From Streptococcus pneumoniae (GTDB taxonomy: Bacteria > Bacillota > Bacilli > Lactobacillales > Streptococcaceae), in contig NZ_CKYA01000001.1 of assembly GCF_001113365.1 (NCBI RefSeq), positions 497,688 to 561,687 on the forward strand: a stretch of 64,000 nt of DNA. The letters are read 5' to 3'. A program made the translations under genes and the position numbers. Below are positions 24,327-33,889 of this stretch, in pieces. Within the stretch, counting starts at the first letter, position 1, and every line of letters begins with the position of its first letter. The notes beneath the pieces are model-generated. The model saw only the letters and a program-made list of their open reading frames with translations. It was not told the origin of the DNA and searched no databases.

Positions 24327-26634
24327 TCAGAAAGAAGTAGTTAAAGGGAAAAAAGAGGAAGTGTTACCCTCTACAGCGAATAGCCTTGCCTATCAAGCCC
24401 TGTATCAAAATGGTCTGATGCAGGTAAAAGAAGATTATTTCTCACAAAGCTATTTACTTGGTGATGTCAATTACCAGACCGTTGGTTTAGAAGACAAGGG
24501 CGCAATCATTGAGAAGTATTCTGATTTGATTAACTCTTTAGACGATCAAACCAACTTCCAATTGACCATCTTTAATAAAAGATTGAATTTAGAAAAATTT
24601 AGACAAAGTGTTTTGTATGAGGAAAAAGAAGATGGGTATGATAGCTATCGTAAAGAATTGAATCGGATGATGAATCAAAATTTAGACAGTGGTGAAAATA
24701 ACTTTTCAGCTGTGAAACTGATTAGCTTTGGTAGAAAGGATTCTAATCCCAAACAAGCCTATCGTTCCTTGTCCCAAATTGGAGAATATTTTAAGAGTGG
24801 TTTCTCAGAAATTGATGCACGATTTGAATCCTTGGCTGGAGAAGAACGGGTGAACTTGTTGGCCGATATGCTTAGAGGAGAACACCATCTTCCTTTTTCT
24901 TACCGTGATTTAACGAGATCTGGTCAGACAACTCGTCACTTCATAGCGCCTAATCTCTTGGATTTTAAAAACAAGAATTACCTACAAATCAATGACCGCT
25001 TATTGCAGATTGTCTATGTCAGAGACTACGGTATGGAATTAGGAGATCAGTTTATTCGAGACCTCATGCAAGGAGATTTGGAATTGATTGTAAGCCTTCA
25101 TGCTCAAAGTTCGACCAAGGCGGATGCCATGAAGAAACTACGAACAAAGAAGACCTTGATGGAATCCCAAAAGATTGGGGAACAACAAAAACTAGCTCGT
25201 ACAGGTATCTATTTGGAAAAAGTAGGTCATGTATTAGAAAGCAATATCGATGAAGCTGAGGAACTCTTAAAAACCATGACCGAGACAGGAGATAAACTGT
25301 TTCAAACAGTCTTCTTGATTGGTGTCTTTGGTCAGGATGAAGAAGAACTTAAACAAGCCCTAGACACGATCCAACAAGTGGCCGGCTCAAATGACCTAAT
25401 GATTGATAAACTACCATATATGCAAGAAGCAGCCTTTAATAGTTTGCTGCCATTTGGTTGTGATTTTTTAGAGGGAGTATCACGGAGTTTATTAACGTCC
25501 AATATAGCAGTGAACTCTCCATGGACTTCAGTAGACTTACAAGACCGTAGTGGGAAATATTATGGTATCAATCAAATCTCAAGCAATATTATTACCATTG
25601 ATCGTAGCCTATTAAATACACCGTCTGGTCTGATTTTAGGAACATCTGGAGCTGGGAAAGGGATGGCAACCAAGCATGAAATTATCACGACCAAAATCAA
25701 GGAATCTGGTGAAAATACTGAAATTATCATTGTGGATCCAGAAGCAGAGTACAGTGTCATTGGACGGGCTTTTGGGGGAGAAATGATTGATATTGCGCCC
25801 GATTCCCAAACCTATCTCAATGTTCTTGACTTGTCTGAGGAAAATATGGATGAAGATCCTGTAAAAGTAAAATCAGAATTTCTTTTATCCTTTATTGGCA
25901 AGTTATTGGATAGAAAAATGGATGGGAGAGAAAAATCGATTATCGACCGAGTCACCAGACTTACCTATCAGTCATTTAAAGAGCCTTCTTTGGAAGAATG
26001 GGTTTTTGTCTTGAGTCAACAACCAGAAGAAGAAGCGCAAAATTTGGCACTTGATATGGAACTGTATGTCGAAGGTTCTCTTGATATTTTTTCTCATAAG
26101 ACCAATATTCAGACAGGATCTAATTTCTTGATTTATAACGTTAAGAAGTTAGGAGATGAGCTGAAACAAATCGCCCTTATGGTAGTGTTTGATCAGATAT
26201 GGAATCGTGTTGTTCGGAACCAAAAATTAGGGAAGAAGACCTGGATTTATTTTGATGAAATGCAGCTTCTCTTATTAGATAAATATGCCAGTGATTTCTT
26301 CTTTAAATTGTGGAGTCGTGTCAGAAAATATGGAGCCAGTCCTACTGGAATAACTCAAAACGTCGAAACCTTATTGTTAGATCCAAATGGTAGACGGATT
26401 ATTGCAAATAGTGAATTTATGATTCTCCTCAAGCAAGCAAAAAATGATAGAGAAGAACTGGTTCAACTCTTAGGCTTGTCAAAAGAACTTGAAAAATACC
26501 TTGTCAATCCAGAAAAAGGGGCAGGACTGATAAAAGCTGGTTCAGTTGTTGTTCCCTTTAAAAATAAGATTCCTCAAGGTACTCAATTGTTTGATATCAT
26601 GAGTACAGATCCTGATAAAATGGCTTCTAATTAA
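24277..26634 (+). CDS. VirB4/TraE-type secretion ATPase
   Basis: A 785-residue ATPase that powers assembly or substrate transport of the channel. Walker A is the variant GTSGAGKG near residue 455-462. IIIVDPEAEY follows, and Walker B lies in TWIYFDEMQLLL. The N-terminal half contains the VirB4-family region with VSLHAQSSTKADAMKKLR. Two starts are possible: ATG 24277, behind GAAAGGACC, or ATG 24319, 14 codons in. The first has the better binding site. It overlaps the PrgI-like gene, so coupling is expected. Confidence 0.9.
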   Translation: MIRKSNTLKKQKTSMTNQKEVVKGKKEEVLPSTANSLAYQALYQNGLMQVKEDYFSQSYLLGDVNYQTVGLEDKGAIIEKYSDLINSLDDQTNFQLTIFNKRLNLEKFRQSVLYEEKEDGYDSYRKELNRMMNQNLDSGENNFSAVKLISFGRKDSNPKQAYRSLSQIGEYFKSGFSEIDARFESLAGEERVNLLADMLRGEHHLPFSYRDLTRSGQTTRHFIAPNLLDFKNKNYLQINDRLLQIVYVRDYGMELGDQFIRDLMQGDLELIVSLHAQSSTKADAMKKLRTKKTLMESQKIGEQQKLARTGIYLEKVGHVLESNIDEAEELLKTMTETGDKLFQTVFLIGVFGQDEEELKQALDTIQQVAGSNDLMIDKLPYMQEAAFNSLLPFGCDFLEGVSRSLLTSNIAVNSPWTSVDLQDRSGKYYGINQISSNIITIDRSLLNTPSGLILGTSGAGKGMATKHEIITTKIKESGENTEIIIVDPEAEYSVIGRAFGGEMIDIAPDSQTYLNVLDLSEENMDEDPVKVKSEFLLSFIGKLLDRKMDGREKSIIDRVTRLTYQSFKEPSLEEWVFVLSQQPEEEAQNLALDMELYVEGSLDIFSHKTNIQTGSNFLIYNVKKLGDELKQIALMVVFDQIWNRVVRNQKLGKKTWIYFDEMQLLLLDKYASDFFFKLWSRVRKYGASPTGITQNVETLLLDPNGRRIIANSEFMILLKQAKNDREELVQLLGLSKELEKYLVNPEKGAGLIKAGSVVVPFKNKIPQGTQLFDIMSTDPDKMASN

Positions 26635-26645
26635 GGGGAAGGTAA

Positions 26646-29459
26646 ATGAAGGATAAAAGAGAAATCATACGTGCCCGAAAGGCATTTAGAAGAAGTCTAA
26701 AAGATGAGAAGAAATTCTTGAAACAAGGAAAGAAGGAGGTGAGGAAACAGAAAAAAGATTCCGCTGGACTGGATGAAAAAAGATGGAAAAAAGAGATAAA
26801 AGAAAAGCTAGAGGAGATGAGAGAAGCTTCAAAGGAGAGAGTAAGACAAGCAAATGAAGACTACAATCATATTCTTCAAAATAGTCCTCCATCTCTTTTG
26901 AATCGGAAAGAATTAAGAGACAGACGGTTGCCTCATGCTAGGAAACGATTGAAAATAGCCAAGAAGCAATTTAGAGAAGCCAAGGTAGAAGCAAAAGAAG
27001 AAAGAAAAGAGAGTCGTAAAGAAAGAAAAATCAATCAAAAATTTCTCTACGGTCAGGAATCGAAACAAAAATCTAATTTTTTCTTTCAAGGGAAGAGTTT
27101 AGAAGAATTAAAAGCTAAGAAAGAAGTCAAGGCCGCAAAAGAGAATCTAAAATCTACTAAACAAGCCTATAAGTCCAAAAAAGTCAGTAGGAAAGCCAAA
27201 ACTTTTCTTTATGTCCTTGGACGTGAAGGTGGAGAGTTAGCTTCAGAAAATGAAGATTTAGAAGGCTATCGCACACTTCAAGAGACAATTAGAAAAGGGA
27301 AACGCTACAGTCGCCTTTCTTATAACCTTGGAAAAGCTAGTGTCAAAACAGGACAAGCAACAGGTCGTTTTACCAAGAAAAGACTGACCAACACAAAAGA
27401 GCGATACCATCATTTTAAGGATGGAAAAGGATGGAAACTAGCGAAAGATAAGCCAAGTTCCTTTAAAAATCGGTTTCGAAAATTAAAGAAACAAGGTCTT
27501 ACAAGTGTCCGAAATATCTATCAAAAACTAAAAGCAGCCTTTTCCTTCTTTACATTTGCGGCTGGAAATCCTGTAACCTGGATAGTTGGAGGAATAGTCT
27601 TTCTTCTTTTACTTATAATGAGCTTCTTTTTAGGATTTTCATCTGCTAGTTTGATTCAACAAGATGAATTTGAATTAACAAAAGCTTATACCCACCTAAC
27701 TTGGGAAGATGCAGAACATACTCGCACAAATGACAAAGGAATTACTTATTACACAAAAGTTGATGATGTGATGGGGTATATGAACTTTAAATTCCATGAC
27801 TATGAGTTACACAAACCAGTTCACTTATTTAGTTCAGAAACTTACAAGGATTATCTGTCTACTTTGTGGCATGATTTAAACGATGGGGAAGATTTGAAAT
27901 CCATGCAAGACCTCTATGAAAGTCCTAAGTATAAACTATCGAAAGACGATCAAGAGGAAATTAAGGAACTAAAAGAAGAAGGTGTCTATGCTTCCATGCA
28001 GGAATTGGACAATCCATTTGAGGGGAAAAGCAACGAAGATAGTCTAACCATGACTTATCGTTATGGATACTATGATTTAGACGGAAAACCTACTCTTCAG
28101 GAGTACATTCTACTAGAAGCGAAGGTTCACCAAACAATTGTCGCACCAATGGATGGTGTTGTATCTCTAGACGGAGATGATGTTATTCTCACTAACGGAA
28201 AAGGAGAGAATGAGAGTCGATTGACCTTGTATTCTATTCATAATGGTCGTGCGATTGAGGGGACAAGAGTCCTAACGGGTGATGTTATAGGTGAAACACC
28301 AGATGATACAGGTTTGAAAGTTTCCTATCAAAAGTATAAGAACAAGAAAGAAAAATTGGTGTATGTCAATCCGCAATTTTATTTTCCAAAAGTCATTCAA
28401 CTTCAGACTACTATTTTACCAGCAATTGGTCAGTTTGGTGGGGATGAGTTTGAACGAGCAAAACATATTTATGAGTTTTTGAAATCTCAAGGGGCAAGTC
28501 CCCAAGCCATTGCGGCTATTTTAGGAAATTGGTCGGTAGAGTCTTCTATCAATCCTAAACGAGCTGAGGGAGATTATTTATCTCCTCCAGTTGGCGCTAC
28601 CGATTCCTCATGGGATGATGAAAGCTGGTTAGCGATAGGAGGACCAGCCATTTATAGTGGTGCTTATCCTAATATTCTTCATAGAGGTCTAGGTTTAGGG
28701 CAATGGACAGATACCGCAGATGGGTCAACACGGCATACAGCTTTATTGAATTATGCACATATCAAAAATAAGAAGTGGTATGATTTAGACCTCCAACTTG
28801 ATTTTATGCTTCATGGGGATAGTCTTTACTATCAAAGTTGGTTAAAGGATTTCTTTGGAAATACGGGCAGTGCAGCCAATCTCGCCCAACTCTTTCTGAC
28901 CTATTGGGAAGGAAATTCTGGTGACAAACTACTGGAAAGACAAACCAGAGCAACGGAATGGTATTACCAAATTGAAAAAGGCTTCAGCCAAACAAATGGA
29001 GGACAGGCAAAAAGTGACCCGCAATCCCTTGAAGGGGTTCGTGGGGACTTGTATGATCATTCTGTTCCTGGTGGTGGAGATGGTATGGCCTATGCCTATG
29101 GACAATGTACATGGGGTGTTGCAGCTCGTATGAACCAGTTAGGATTAAAGCTAAAAGGTAGAAACGGAGAGAAGATTTCAATCATTAATACCATGGGAAA
29201 TGGTCAGGACTGGGTTGCGACAGCTTCAAGTCTTGGTGGGGAAACGGGCTCTACACCAAGAGCAGGTGCTATTGTTTCTTTTGTAGGAGGTACACATGGT
29301 ACACCAGCCAGCTATGGTCATGTGGCTTTTGTAGAGAAGGTCTATGATGATGGTTCTTTCCTTGTGTCTGAAACCAACTATGGGGGCAACCCTAACTATA
29401 CCTTTAGAAAAATCTCTCAAGCAGATAGTGCCATCAGTTTTGCTTATACGACCAAATAG
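26646..29459 (+). CDS. Peptidoglycan hydrolase of the conjugation channel (PrgK-like, lysozyme-like plus CHAP)
   Basis: A 937-residue membrane-anchored enzyme that opens the cell wall for the channel. Residues 1-300 are a cytoplasmic, very basic coiled coil (many KKEVRKQKK-type runs). A membrane helix follows (WIVGGIVFLLLLIMSFFLGF, about 312-331). Outside are an M23-like beta region (VAPMDGVVSLDGDDVIL), a lysozyme-like domain (AAILGNWSVESSINP) and a C-terminal CHAP amidase. The CHAP domain has its Cys in YGQCTWGVAARM and its His in YGHVAFVEKV. It is the last gene of the visible transfer block before Tn916. Length is usual for ICE hydrolases. Confidence 0.88.
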   Translation: MKDKREIIRARKAFRRSLKDEKKFLKQGKKEVRKQKKDSAGLDEKRWKKEIKEKLEEMREASKERVRQANEDYNHILQNSPPSLLNRKELRDRRLPHARKRLKIAKKQFREAKVEAKEERKESRKERKINQKFLYGQESKQKSNFFFQGKSLEELKAKKEVKAAKENLKSTKQAYKSKKVSRKAKTFLYVLGREGGELASENEDLEGYRTLQETIRKGKRYSRLSYNLGKASVKTGQATGRFTKKRLTNTKERYHHFKDGKGWKLAKDKPSSFKNRFRKLKKQGLTSVRNIYQKLKAAFSFFTFAAGNPVTWIVGGIVFLLLLIMSFFLGFSSASLIQQDEFELTKAYTHLTWEDAEHTRTNDKGITYYTKVDDVMGYMNFKFHDYELHKPVHLFSSETYKDYLSTLWHDLNDGEDLKSMQDLYESPKYKLSKDDQEEIKELKEEGVYASMQELDNPFEGKSNEDSLTMTYRYGYYDLDGKPTLQEYILLEAKVHQTIVAPMDGVVSLDGDDVILTNGKGENESRLTLYSIHNGRAIEGTRVLTGDVIGETPDDTGLKVSYQKYKNKKEKLVYVNPQFYFPKVIQLQTTILPAIGQFGGDEFERAKHIYEFLKSQGASPQAIAAILGNWSVESSINPKRAEGDYLSPPVGATDSSWDDESWLAIGGPAIYSGAYPNILHRGLGLGQWTDTADGSTRHTALLNYAHIKNKKWYDLDLQLDFMLHGDSLYYQSWLKDFFGNTGSAANLAQLFLTYWEGNSGDKLLERQTRATEWYYQIEKGFSQTNGGQAKSDPQSLEGVRGDLYDHSVPGGGDGMAYAYGQCTWGVAARMNQLGLKLKGRNGEKISIINTMGNGQDWVATASSLGGETGSTPRAGAIVSFVGGTHGTPASYGHVAFVEKVYDDGSFLVSETNYGGNPNYTFRKISQADSAISFAYTTK

Positions 29460-29536
29460 AAGAGTTTACACTTGAAATTGTAGCTATTTAAAGATACAAT
29501 ATGTCTATAAATGAGTGGTCGGCTCATGGTCAATCT

Positions 29537-29636
29537 GATAGTAATCTTGGACATAAGGGCCAAGCGGTGGCGGACACCAGAACAAAATCCGATAGCAATC
29601 TTGGACGTACGGGCCAAGCGGTGGCAGACACCAGAA
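29537..29636. repeat. Two 46-base units in tandem, 54-base period
   Basis: GATAGTAATCTTGGAC... (29537-29582) and GATAGCAATCTTGGAC... (29591-29636) are near-identical, both with GGGCCAAGCGGTGG and ACACCAGAA. An open frame from ATG 29501 reads them as a repeated SDSNLGxxGQAVADTR, but it runs out into Tn916 and no ribosome binding site precedes it. It lies just outside the Tn916 left end. Protein and function are uncertain. Confidence 0.7.
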
Positions 29637-29763
29637 TAAACCGACTGATTAGGTGGCTTACAGGTTCAGTAAGTCATCTTTTTTATTTGAAAAATAGCAT
29701 AAAAATCTAGTTATCCGCATAAAAACTGGACTTATCACACTTTATCAAGGTCAAAACCACTCA

Positions 29764-29790
29764 ATTTACTACTAATTTACTACTTATGAA
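29764..29790. other. Integrase arm-type repeats, left end of Tn916
   Basis: AATTTACTAC occurs twice in tandem near 29764-29790, and the related TTTACTACTTATTTACCACTT lies at the other end (52801-52821). Tn916 Int binds such DR2 repeats through its N-terminal domain. The pairing at both ends fits that. Confidence 0.6.
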
Positions 29791-29865
29791 TGAGCTTTGA
29801 TACGACGATTTATCCTTGAAAAGTGAAGATATAAAGATACTTCCAATAAAATTTGAATATTTAAT

Positions 29866-29903
29866 AGGTAGACACTTCAAAAAATGAGGTGTCTATTTTT
29901 TTA
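29866..29903 (+). terminator. Terminator near the Tn916 left end
   Basis: TAGACACTTC pairs with GAGGTGTCTA, followed by TTTTTTTA. Transcripts that cross the circle joint from xis-int would meet it before orf24. The rest of the stretch 29695-29928 shows only the transposon end. Confidence 0.75.
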
Positions 29904-29928
29904 CCCGATTTTGAAAGGAAGTGAACTT

Positions 29929-30003
29929 ATGAAAACAAAAAATCAAGAATCAAAAGGTCGTTCCCCACTCTTTAAGACCATCAAACATTCATTCAGCCAA
30001 TAA
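29929..30003 (+). CDS. orf24: Tn916 small protein at the orf24 position, 24 residues
   Basis: A 24-residue basic peptide (MKTKNQESKGRSPLF...) after GAAAGGAAGTG. It ends at TAA 30001. It is conserved in Tn916-family elements, as far as I recall, and is the first reading frame of the transfer operon. No function is known. Confidence 0.5.
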   Translation: MKTKNQESKGRSPLFKTIKHSFSQ

Positions 30004-30025
30004 AAAAGAAAGGATAGGTAAAAAT

Positions 30026-30340
30026 ATGGAACTTAAATTTGTGATTCCCAACATGGAAAAAACATTCGGCAATTTAGAATTTGCTGGCGAGGATAAAGTC
30101 GTTCAGCGAAGAATCAACGGACGGCTAACTGTCTTATCAAGAAGCTATAATCTCTATTCTGATGTTCAAAGAGCAGATGATATTGTGGTGGTGCTTCCTG
30201 CTGAAGCTGGCGAAAAACATTTCGGCTTTGAGGAACGTGTGAAGTTAGTCAATCCACGTATTACCGCAGAGGGCTACAAAATCGGCACTCGTGGTTTTAC
30301 AAATTACCTTTTACATGCTGACGACATGATAAAAGAATAA
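30026..30340 (+). CDS. orf23: Tn916 Orf23, YdcP-family protein
   Basis: A 104-residue protein (MELKFVIPNMEKTFGNLEF) of the small YdcP/DUF961-type family found in pairs at the start of the Tn916 transfer operon. AAAGGATAGG is the binding site. The fold is mostly beta. It forms a tandem with the similar orf22 downstream (both carry TFGxLxF and a Tyr-Asp-Leu stretch), suggesting an old duplication. Homologues in ICEBs1 help conjugation or replication at the origin. The detailed role is not visible. Confidence 0.85.
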   Translation: MELKFVIPNMEKTFGNLEFAGEDKVVQRRINGRLTVLSRSYNLYSDVQRADDIVVVLPAEAGEKHFGFEERVKLVNPRITAEGYKIGTRGFTNYLLHADDMIKE

Positions 30341-30355
30341 AGAAAGAGAGGAAAA

Positions 30356-30742
30356 ATGATGAGATTAGCAAATGGCATTGTATTAGATAAAGACACGACT
30401 TTTGGAGAATTGAAATTCTCTGCTCTACGTCGTGAAGTGAGAATCCAAAATGAAGACGGGTCGGTTTCAGATGAAATCAAGGAACGTACCTATGACTTAA
30501 AATCCAAAGGACAAGGACGCATGATTCAAGTAAGTATTCCTGCCAGCGTGCCTTTGAAAGAGTTTGATTATAACGCACGGGTGGAACTTATCAATCCCAT
30601 TGCGGACACCGTTGCTACTGCCACCTATCAAGGAGCAGATGTTGACTGGTATATCAAGGCAGACGATATTGTGCTGACAAAGGATTCTAGTTCATTCAAA
30701 GCTCAACCACAAGCAAAGAAAGAACCGACACAAGACAAATAG
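30356..30742 (+). CDS. orf22: Tn916 Orf22, YdcP-family protein
   Basis: A 128-residue relative of Orf23: ANGIVLDKDTTFGELKFSALRREV mirrors its neighbour, and KADDIVL near the end parallels HADDMI in Orf23. GAGAGGAAAAATG precedes it. The C-terminal tail is rich in Lys and Gln. It probably acts with Orf23 early in transfer. Function is not established from sequence. Both genes are intact here. Confidence 0.85.
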   Translation: MMRLANGIVLDKDTTFGELKFSALRREVRIQNEDGSVSDEIKERTYDLKSKGQGRMIQVSIPASVPLKEFDYNARVELINPIADTVATATYQGADVDWYIKADDIVLTKDSSSFKAQPQAKKEPTQDK

Positions 30743-30770
30743 TCGCTAGGTAGAAAGGAGACTTTTTCGC

Positions 30771-32124
30771 ATGAAACAGCGTGGTAAAAGGATTCGCCCA
30801 TCTGGTAAAGATTTAGTCTTTCATTTTACGATAGCGTCACTTTCATGTGAAGACAATCCAGCAGATCAACTGGCAGGATTTTAACCTATCACAAGCAGAT
30901 AAGATTGACATTCCCTATTTAATTATCAGTTTCAGTGTCGCAATTCTTATCTGCTTGCTGGTAGCGTTTGTATTCAAACGGGTTCGCTATGATACGGTTA
31001 AACAACTTTACCACCGTCAAAAACTGGCAAAGATGATACTTGAAAACAAGTGGTATGAATCTGAACAGGTCAAAACAGAGGGTTTCTTTAAAGATAGTGC
31101 TGGTCGTACAAAGGAAAAGATAACCTACTTCCCTAAAATGTATTATCGACTTAAAAATGGCTTGATACAGATACGGGTGGAAATCACGCTGGGAAAATAT
31201 CAAGACCAACTCTTACACTTGGAAAAGAAATTAGAGAGTGGCTTGTACTGTGAGCTGACGGATAAAGAGTTAAAGGATTCCTATGTGGAATATACTTTGC
31301 TCTATGACACCATAGCCAGTCGTATTTCTATTGATGAAGTAGAAGCTAAAGATGGTAAACTTCGCTTAATGAAAAACGTATGGTGGGAATATGATAAGCT
31401 CCCTCATATGTTGATTGCTGGTGGTACAGGTGGCGGTAAAACTTACTTTATACTGACACTGATTGAAGCCTTGCTTCATACAGATTCAAAACTGTATATT
31501 CTTGACCCGAAAAATGCTGACCTTGCGGACTTAGGTTCTGTGATGGCAAATGTCTACTATAGAAAAGAAGACTTGCTTTCTTGCATTGAAACATTCTATG
31601 AAGAAATGATGAAACGTAGTGAGGAAATGAAGCAGATGAAGAACTATAAGACTGGCAAAAATTATGCTTACTTAGGTCTCCCGGCACACTTCTTAATCTT
31701 TGATGAATACGTCGCTTTCATGGAAATGCTGGGAACAAAAGAAAACACCGCAGTTATGAATAAGCTGAAACAGATTGTCATGTTAGGTCGTCAAGCTGGC
31801 TTCTTTCTAATACTGGCTTGTCAACGTCCAGACGCAAAATATTTAGGCGACGGAATCCGTGATCAGTTTAATTTCAGAGTGGCTTTAGGTCGTATGTCTG
31901 AAATGGGCTATGGCATGATGTTTGGCAGTGACGTACAAAAGGATTTCTTCTTAAAGCGAATCAAAGGTCGTGGCTATGTTGATGTAGGAACAAGTGTCAT
32001 ATCAGAGTTTTATACTCCCCTTGTACCAAAAGGATATGATTTCTTGGAGGAAATTAAAAAGTTATCCAACAGCAGACAGTCCACGCAGGCGACGTGCGAA
32101 GCGGAAGTCGCAGGTGTGGACTGA
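30771..32124 (+). pseudogene. orf21: Tn916 orf21 (FtsK/TcpA-like coupling protein) with a frameshifting 5' deletion
   Basis: The normal protein is 461 residues and starts at ATG 30771 (MKQRGKRIRPSG). Here that frame runs MKQRGK...FTIASL, then SCEDN, and stops at a TAG soon after. The remaining frame from GTG 30847 is intact for 425 residues. It has a membrane helix (PYLIISFSVAILICLLVAFVF) and Walker A GGTGGGKT. It needs 108 bases upstream but has 76, so 32 bases are missing, removing LPVFLLVVGLF of the first membrane helix. The GTG may serve as an internal start. Orf21 drives DNA into the channel, so transfer of Tn916 alone may be weaker. Confidence 0.8.
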
Positions 32125-32127
32125 TCT

Positions 32128-32230
32128 TGCTGGCTGGTGTGGCAATAGCCACGCCAGCACTTAACCCCCCGTATCTAACAGGGGGGTACAAATCGACAGG
32201 AAACAGTCAAAAAAACATTAGAAAATCCTT
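32128..32230. other. Tn916 origin of transfer (oriT)
   Basis: Between orf21 and orf20, where Tn916 oriT lies. Hairpins: GCTGGCTGGTGTGGC / GCCACGCCAGC, and CCCCCCGTATCTAACAGGGGGG (32165-32186). Then TACAAATCGACAGGAAAC. The MobT relaxase gene is next to it. Confidence 0.75.
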
Positions 32231-32257
32231 TGGTTACAAGGGATTTACAAAATTTCA

Positions 32258-32299
32258 GCGTATGTCAAATGGGCTTTAAAAGTTGACATACGCCTTTTT
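32258..32299 (+). terminator. Hairpin before orf20
   Basis: GCGTATGTCAA pairs with TTGACATACGC and is followed by CTTTTTG. It could be a terminator or attenuator ahead of the relaxase gene. Confidence 0.7.
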
Positions 32300-32301
32300 G
32301 A

Positions 32302-33507
32302 TTGGAGGGATTTTTACTGAATGAACAAACTTGGTTACAGCATTTAAAAGAAAAACGCTTGGCTTATGGACTATCTCAAAACCGTTTAGCTGTTGCGACT
32401 GGTATTACAAGGCAGTATCTAAGCGATATTGAAACAGGAAAAGTCAAGCCATCAGAGGATTTACAGCAGTCCCTTTGGGAAGCTCTGGAACGCTTCAATC
32501 CCGACGCTCCCCTTGAAATGCTGTTTGATTATGTAAGGATTCGCTTTCCGACAACAGACGTACAGCAGGTGGTCGAAAACATCTTACAACTGAAACTGTC
32601 CTATTTTCTTCATGAGGACTATGGTTTCTATTCTTATTCAGAGCATTATGCTTTAGGCGACATATTCGTCCTTTGCTCCCATGAACTGGACAAAGGAGTT
32701 CTGGTGGAATTGAAAGGTCGTGGGTGCAGACAATTTGAAAGCTATCTTCTGGCACAACAAAGAAGCTGGTATGAGTTCTTTATGGACGTTTTGGTGGCTG
32801 GCGGTGTGATGAAACGCCTTGACCTTGCCATTAACGATAAGACAGGGATTTTGAATATCCCTGTACTCACTGAAAAGTGCCAACAGGAAGAATGTATCTC
32901 CGTCTTCCGCAGTTTTAAAAGCTATCGCAGTGGCGAACTGGTACGCAAAGAGGAAAAGGAATGTATGGGAAACACCCTCTATATCGGTTCATTACAAAGT
33001 GAAGTTTATTTCTGTATCTATGAAAAGGACTACGAGCAGTACAAGAAAAATGATATTCCCATTGAAGACGCAGAAGTAAAAAACCGTTTTGAGATTCGAT
33101 TGAAAAATGAGCGTGCCTATTATGCAGTCCGTGATTTACTCGTCTATGACAATCCAGAGCATACCGCCTTTAAAATTATCAATCGGTATATCCGTTTTGT
33201 AGATAAAGACGATTCCAAACCTCGTTCTGATTGGAAGCTGAATGAAGAATGGGCTTGGTTTATTGGGAACAACCGTGAACGATTAAAACTAACCACAAAA
33301 CCAGAGCCTTACTCTTTCCAGCGGACGCTGAACTGGCTTTCCCATCAAGTCGCACCCACTTTAAAGGTTGCGATTAAACTTGATGAAATCAACCAGACGC
33401 AGGTTGTGAAAGACATTCTCGACCATGCGAAACTGACAGACCGGCATGAGCAGATTTTGAAGCAACAGTCGGCAAAAGATAAGGACGTGATAACGACAAA
33501 GAAATAA
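32302..33507 (+). CDS. orf20: Tn916 Orf20, MobT relaxase
   Basis: A protein of up to 401 residues that nicks oriT as a rolling-circle replication-initiator-type relaxase. An HTH domain sits near residues 12-62 (YGLSQNRLAVATGITRQYLSDIETG). The catalytic domain follows, with the Rep_trans-type motifs around KGVLVELKGRGCRQFE. The start is unusual: the frame opens at TTG 32302. GGAGGG at 32304-32309 lies seven bases before CTG 32317, so a CTG or TTG start is used and no ATG is available before residue 65. oriT lies directly upstream. Confidence 0.85.
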   Translation: MEGFLLNEQTWLQHLKEKRLAYGLSQNRLAVATGITRQYLSDIETGKVKPSEDLQQSLWEALERFNPDAPLEMLFDYVRIRFPTTDVQQVVENILQLKLSYFLHEDYGFYSYSEHYALGDIFVLCSHELDKGVLVELKGRGCRQFESYLLAQQRSWYEFFMDVLVAGGVMKRLDLAINDKTGILNIPVLTEKCQQEECISVFRSFKSYRSGELVRKEEKECMGNTLYIGSLQSEVYFCIYEKDYEQYKKNDIPIEDAEVKNRFEIRLKNERAYYAVRDLLVYDNPEHTAFKIINRYIRFVDKDDSKPRSDWKLNEEWAWFIGNNRERLKLTTKPEPYSFQRTLNWLSHQVAPTLKVAIKLDEINQTQVVKDILDHAKLTDRHEQILKQQSAKDKDVITTKK

Positions 33508-33549
33508 CCTAAACACAAATTCATTGAATATAGAGAGGAGAACATTTTT

Positions 33550-33771
33550 ATGAATTTTGGACAAAACCTTTATAACTGGTTTCTATCAAACGCTCAATCA
33601 CTGGTACTTTTAGCAATCGTTGTGATTGGCTTGTATCTTGGCTTCAAGCGTGAGTTCAGTAAACTCATTGGCTTTCTCATTATTGCGATTATTGCGGTAG
33701 GCTTAGTCTTCAACGCTGCTGGAGTAAAAGACATTTTACTAGAGCTATTCAATCGCATTATTGGTGCTTAA
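33550..33771 (+). CDS. orf19: Tn916 Orf19, small membrane protein
   Basis: A 73-residue protein with two hydrophobic helices (SLVLLAIVVIGLYLGF and LIGFLIIAIIAVGLVFNA). GAGAGGAGAACA is the binding site. It is part of the Tn916 transfer operon and is probably a membrane piece of the secretion channel. It could be a pilin-like or anchor subunit. That is an inference from size and place. Confidence 0.8.
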   Translation: MNFGQNLYNWFLSNAQSLVLLAIVVIGLYLGFKREFSKLIGFLIIAIIAVGLVFNAAGVKDILLELFNRIIGA

Positions 33772-33889
33772 ATTAAACCGTTATTTTGTGGAATATAAGT
33801 GGTTTTCTTATGTTCCGCAAAAGAATGGTACACCAAACGAAGTGCGGTAGGGATTTTTGAATCTCTATAAAGAAAGGACGTGTGAATAC

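Noticed and set aside
29537..29636. Tandem repeats considered as a CRISPR array
   Set aside because: Only two units with an 8-base gap, and the units are longer than the gap. No cas genes are in the window.
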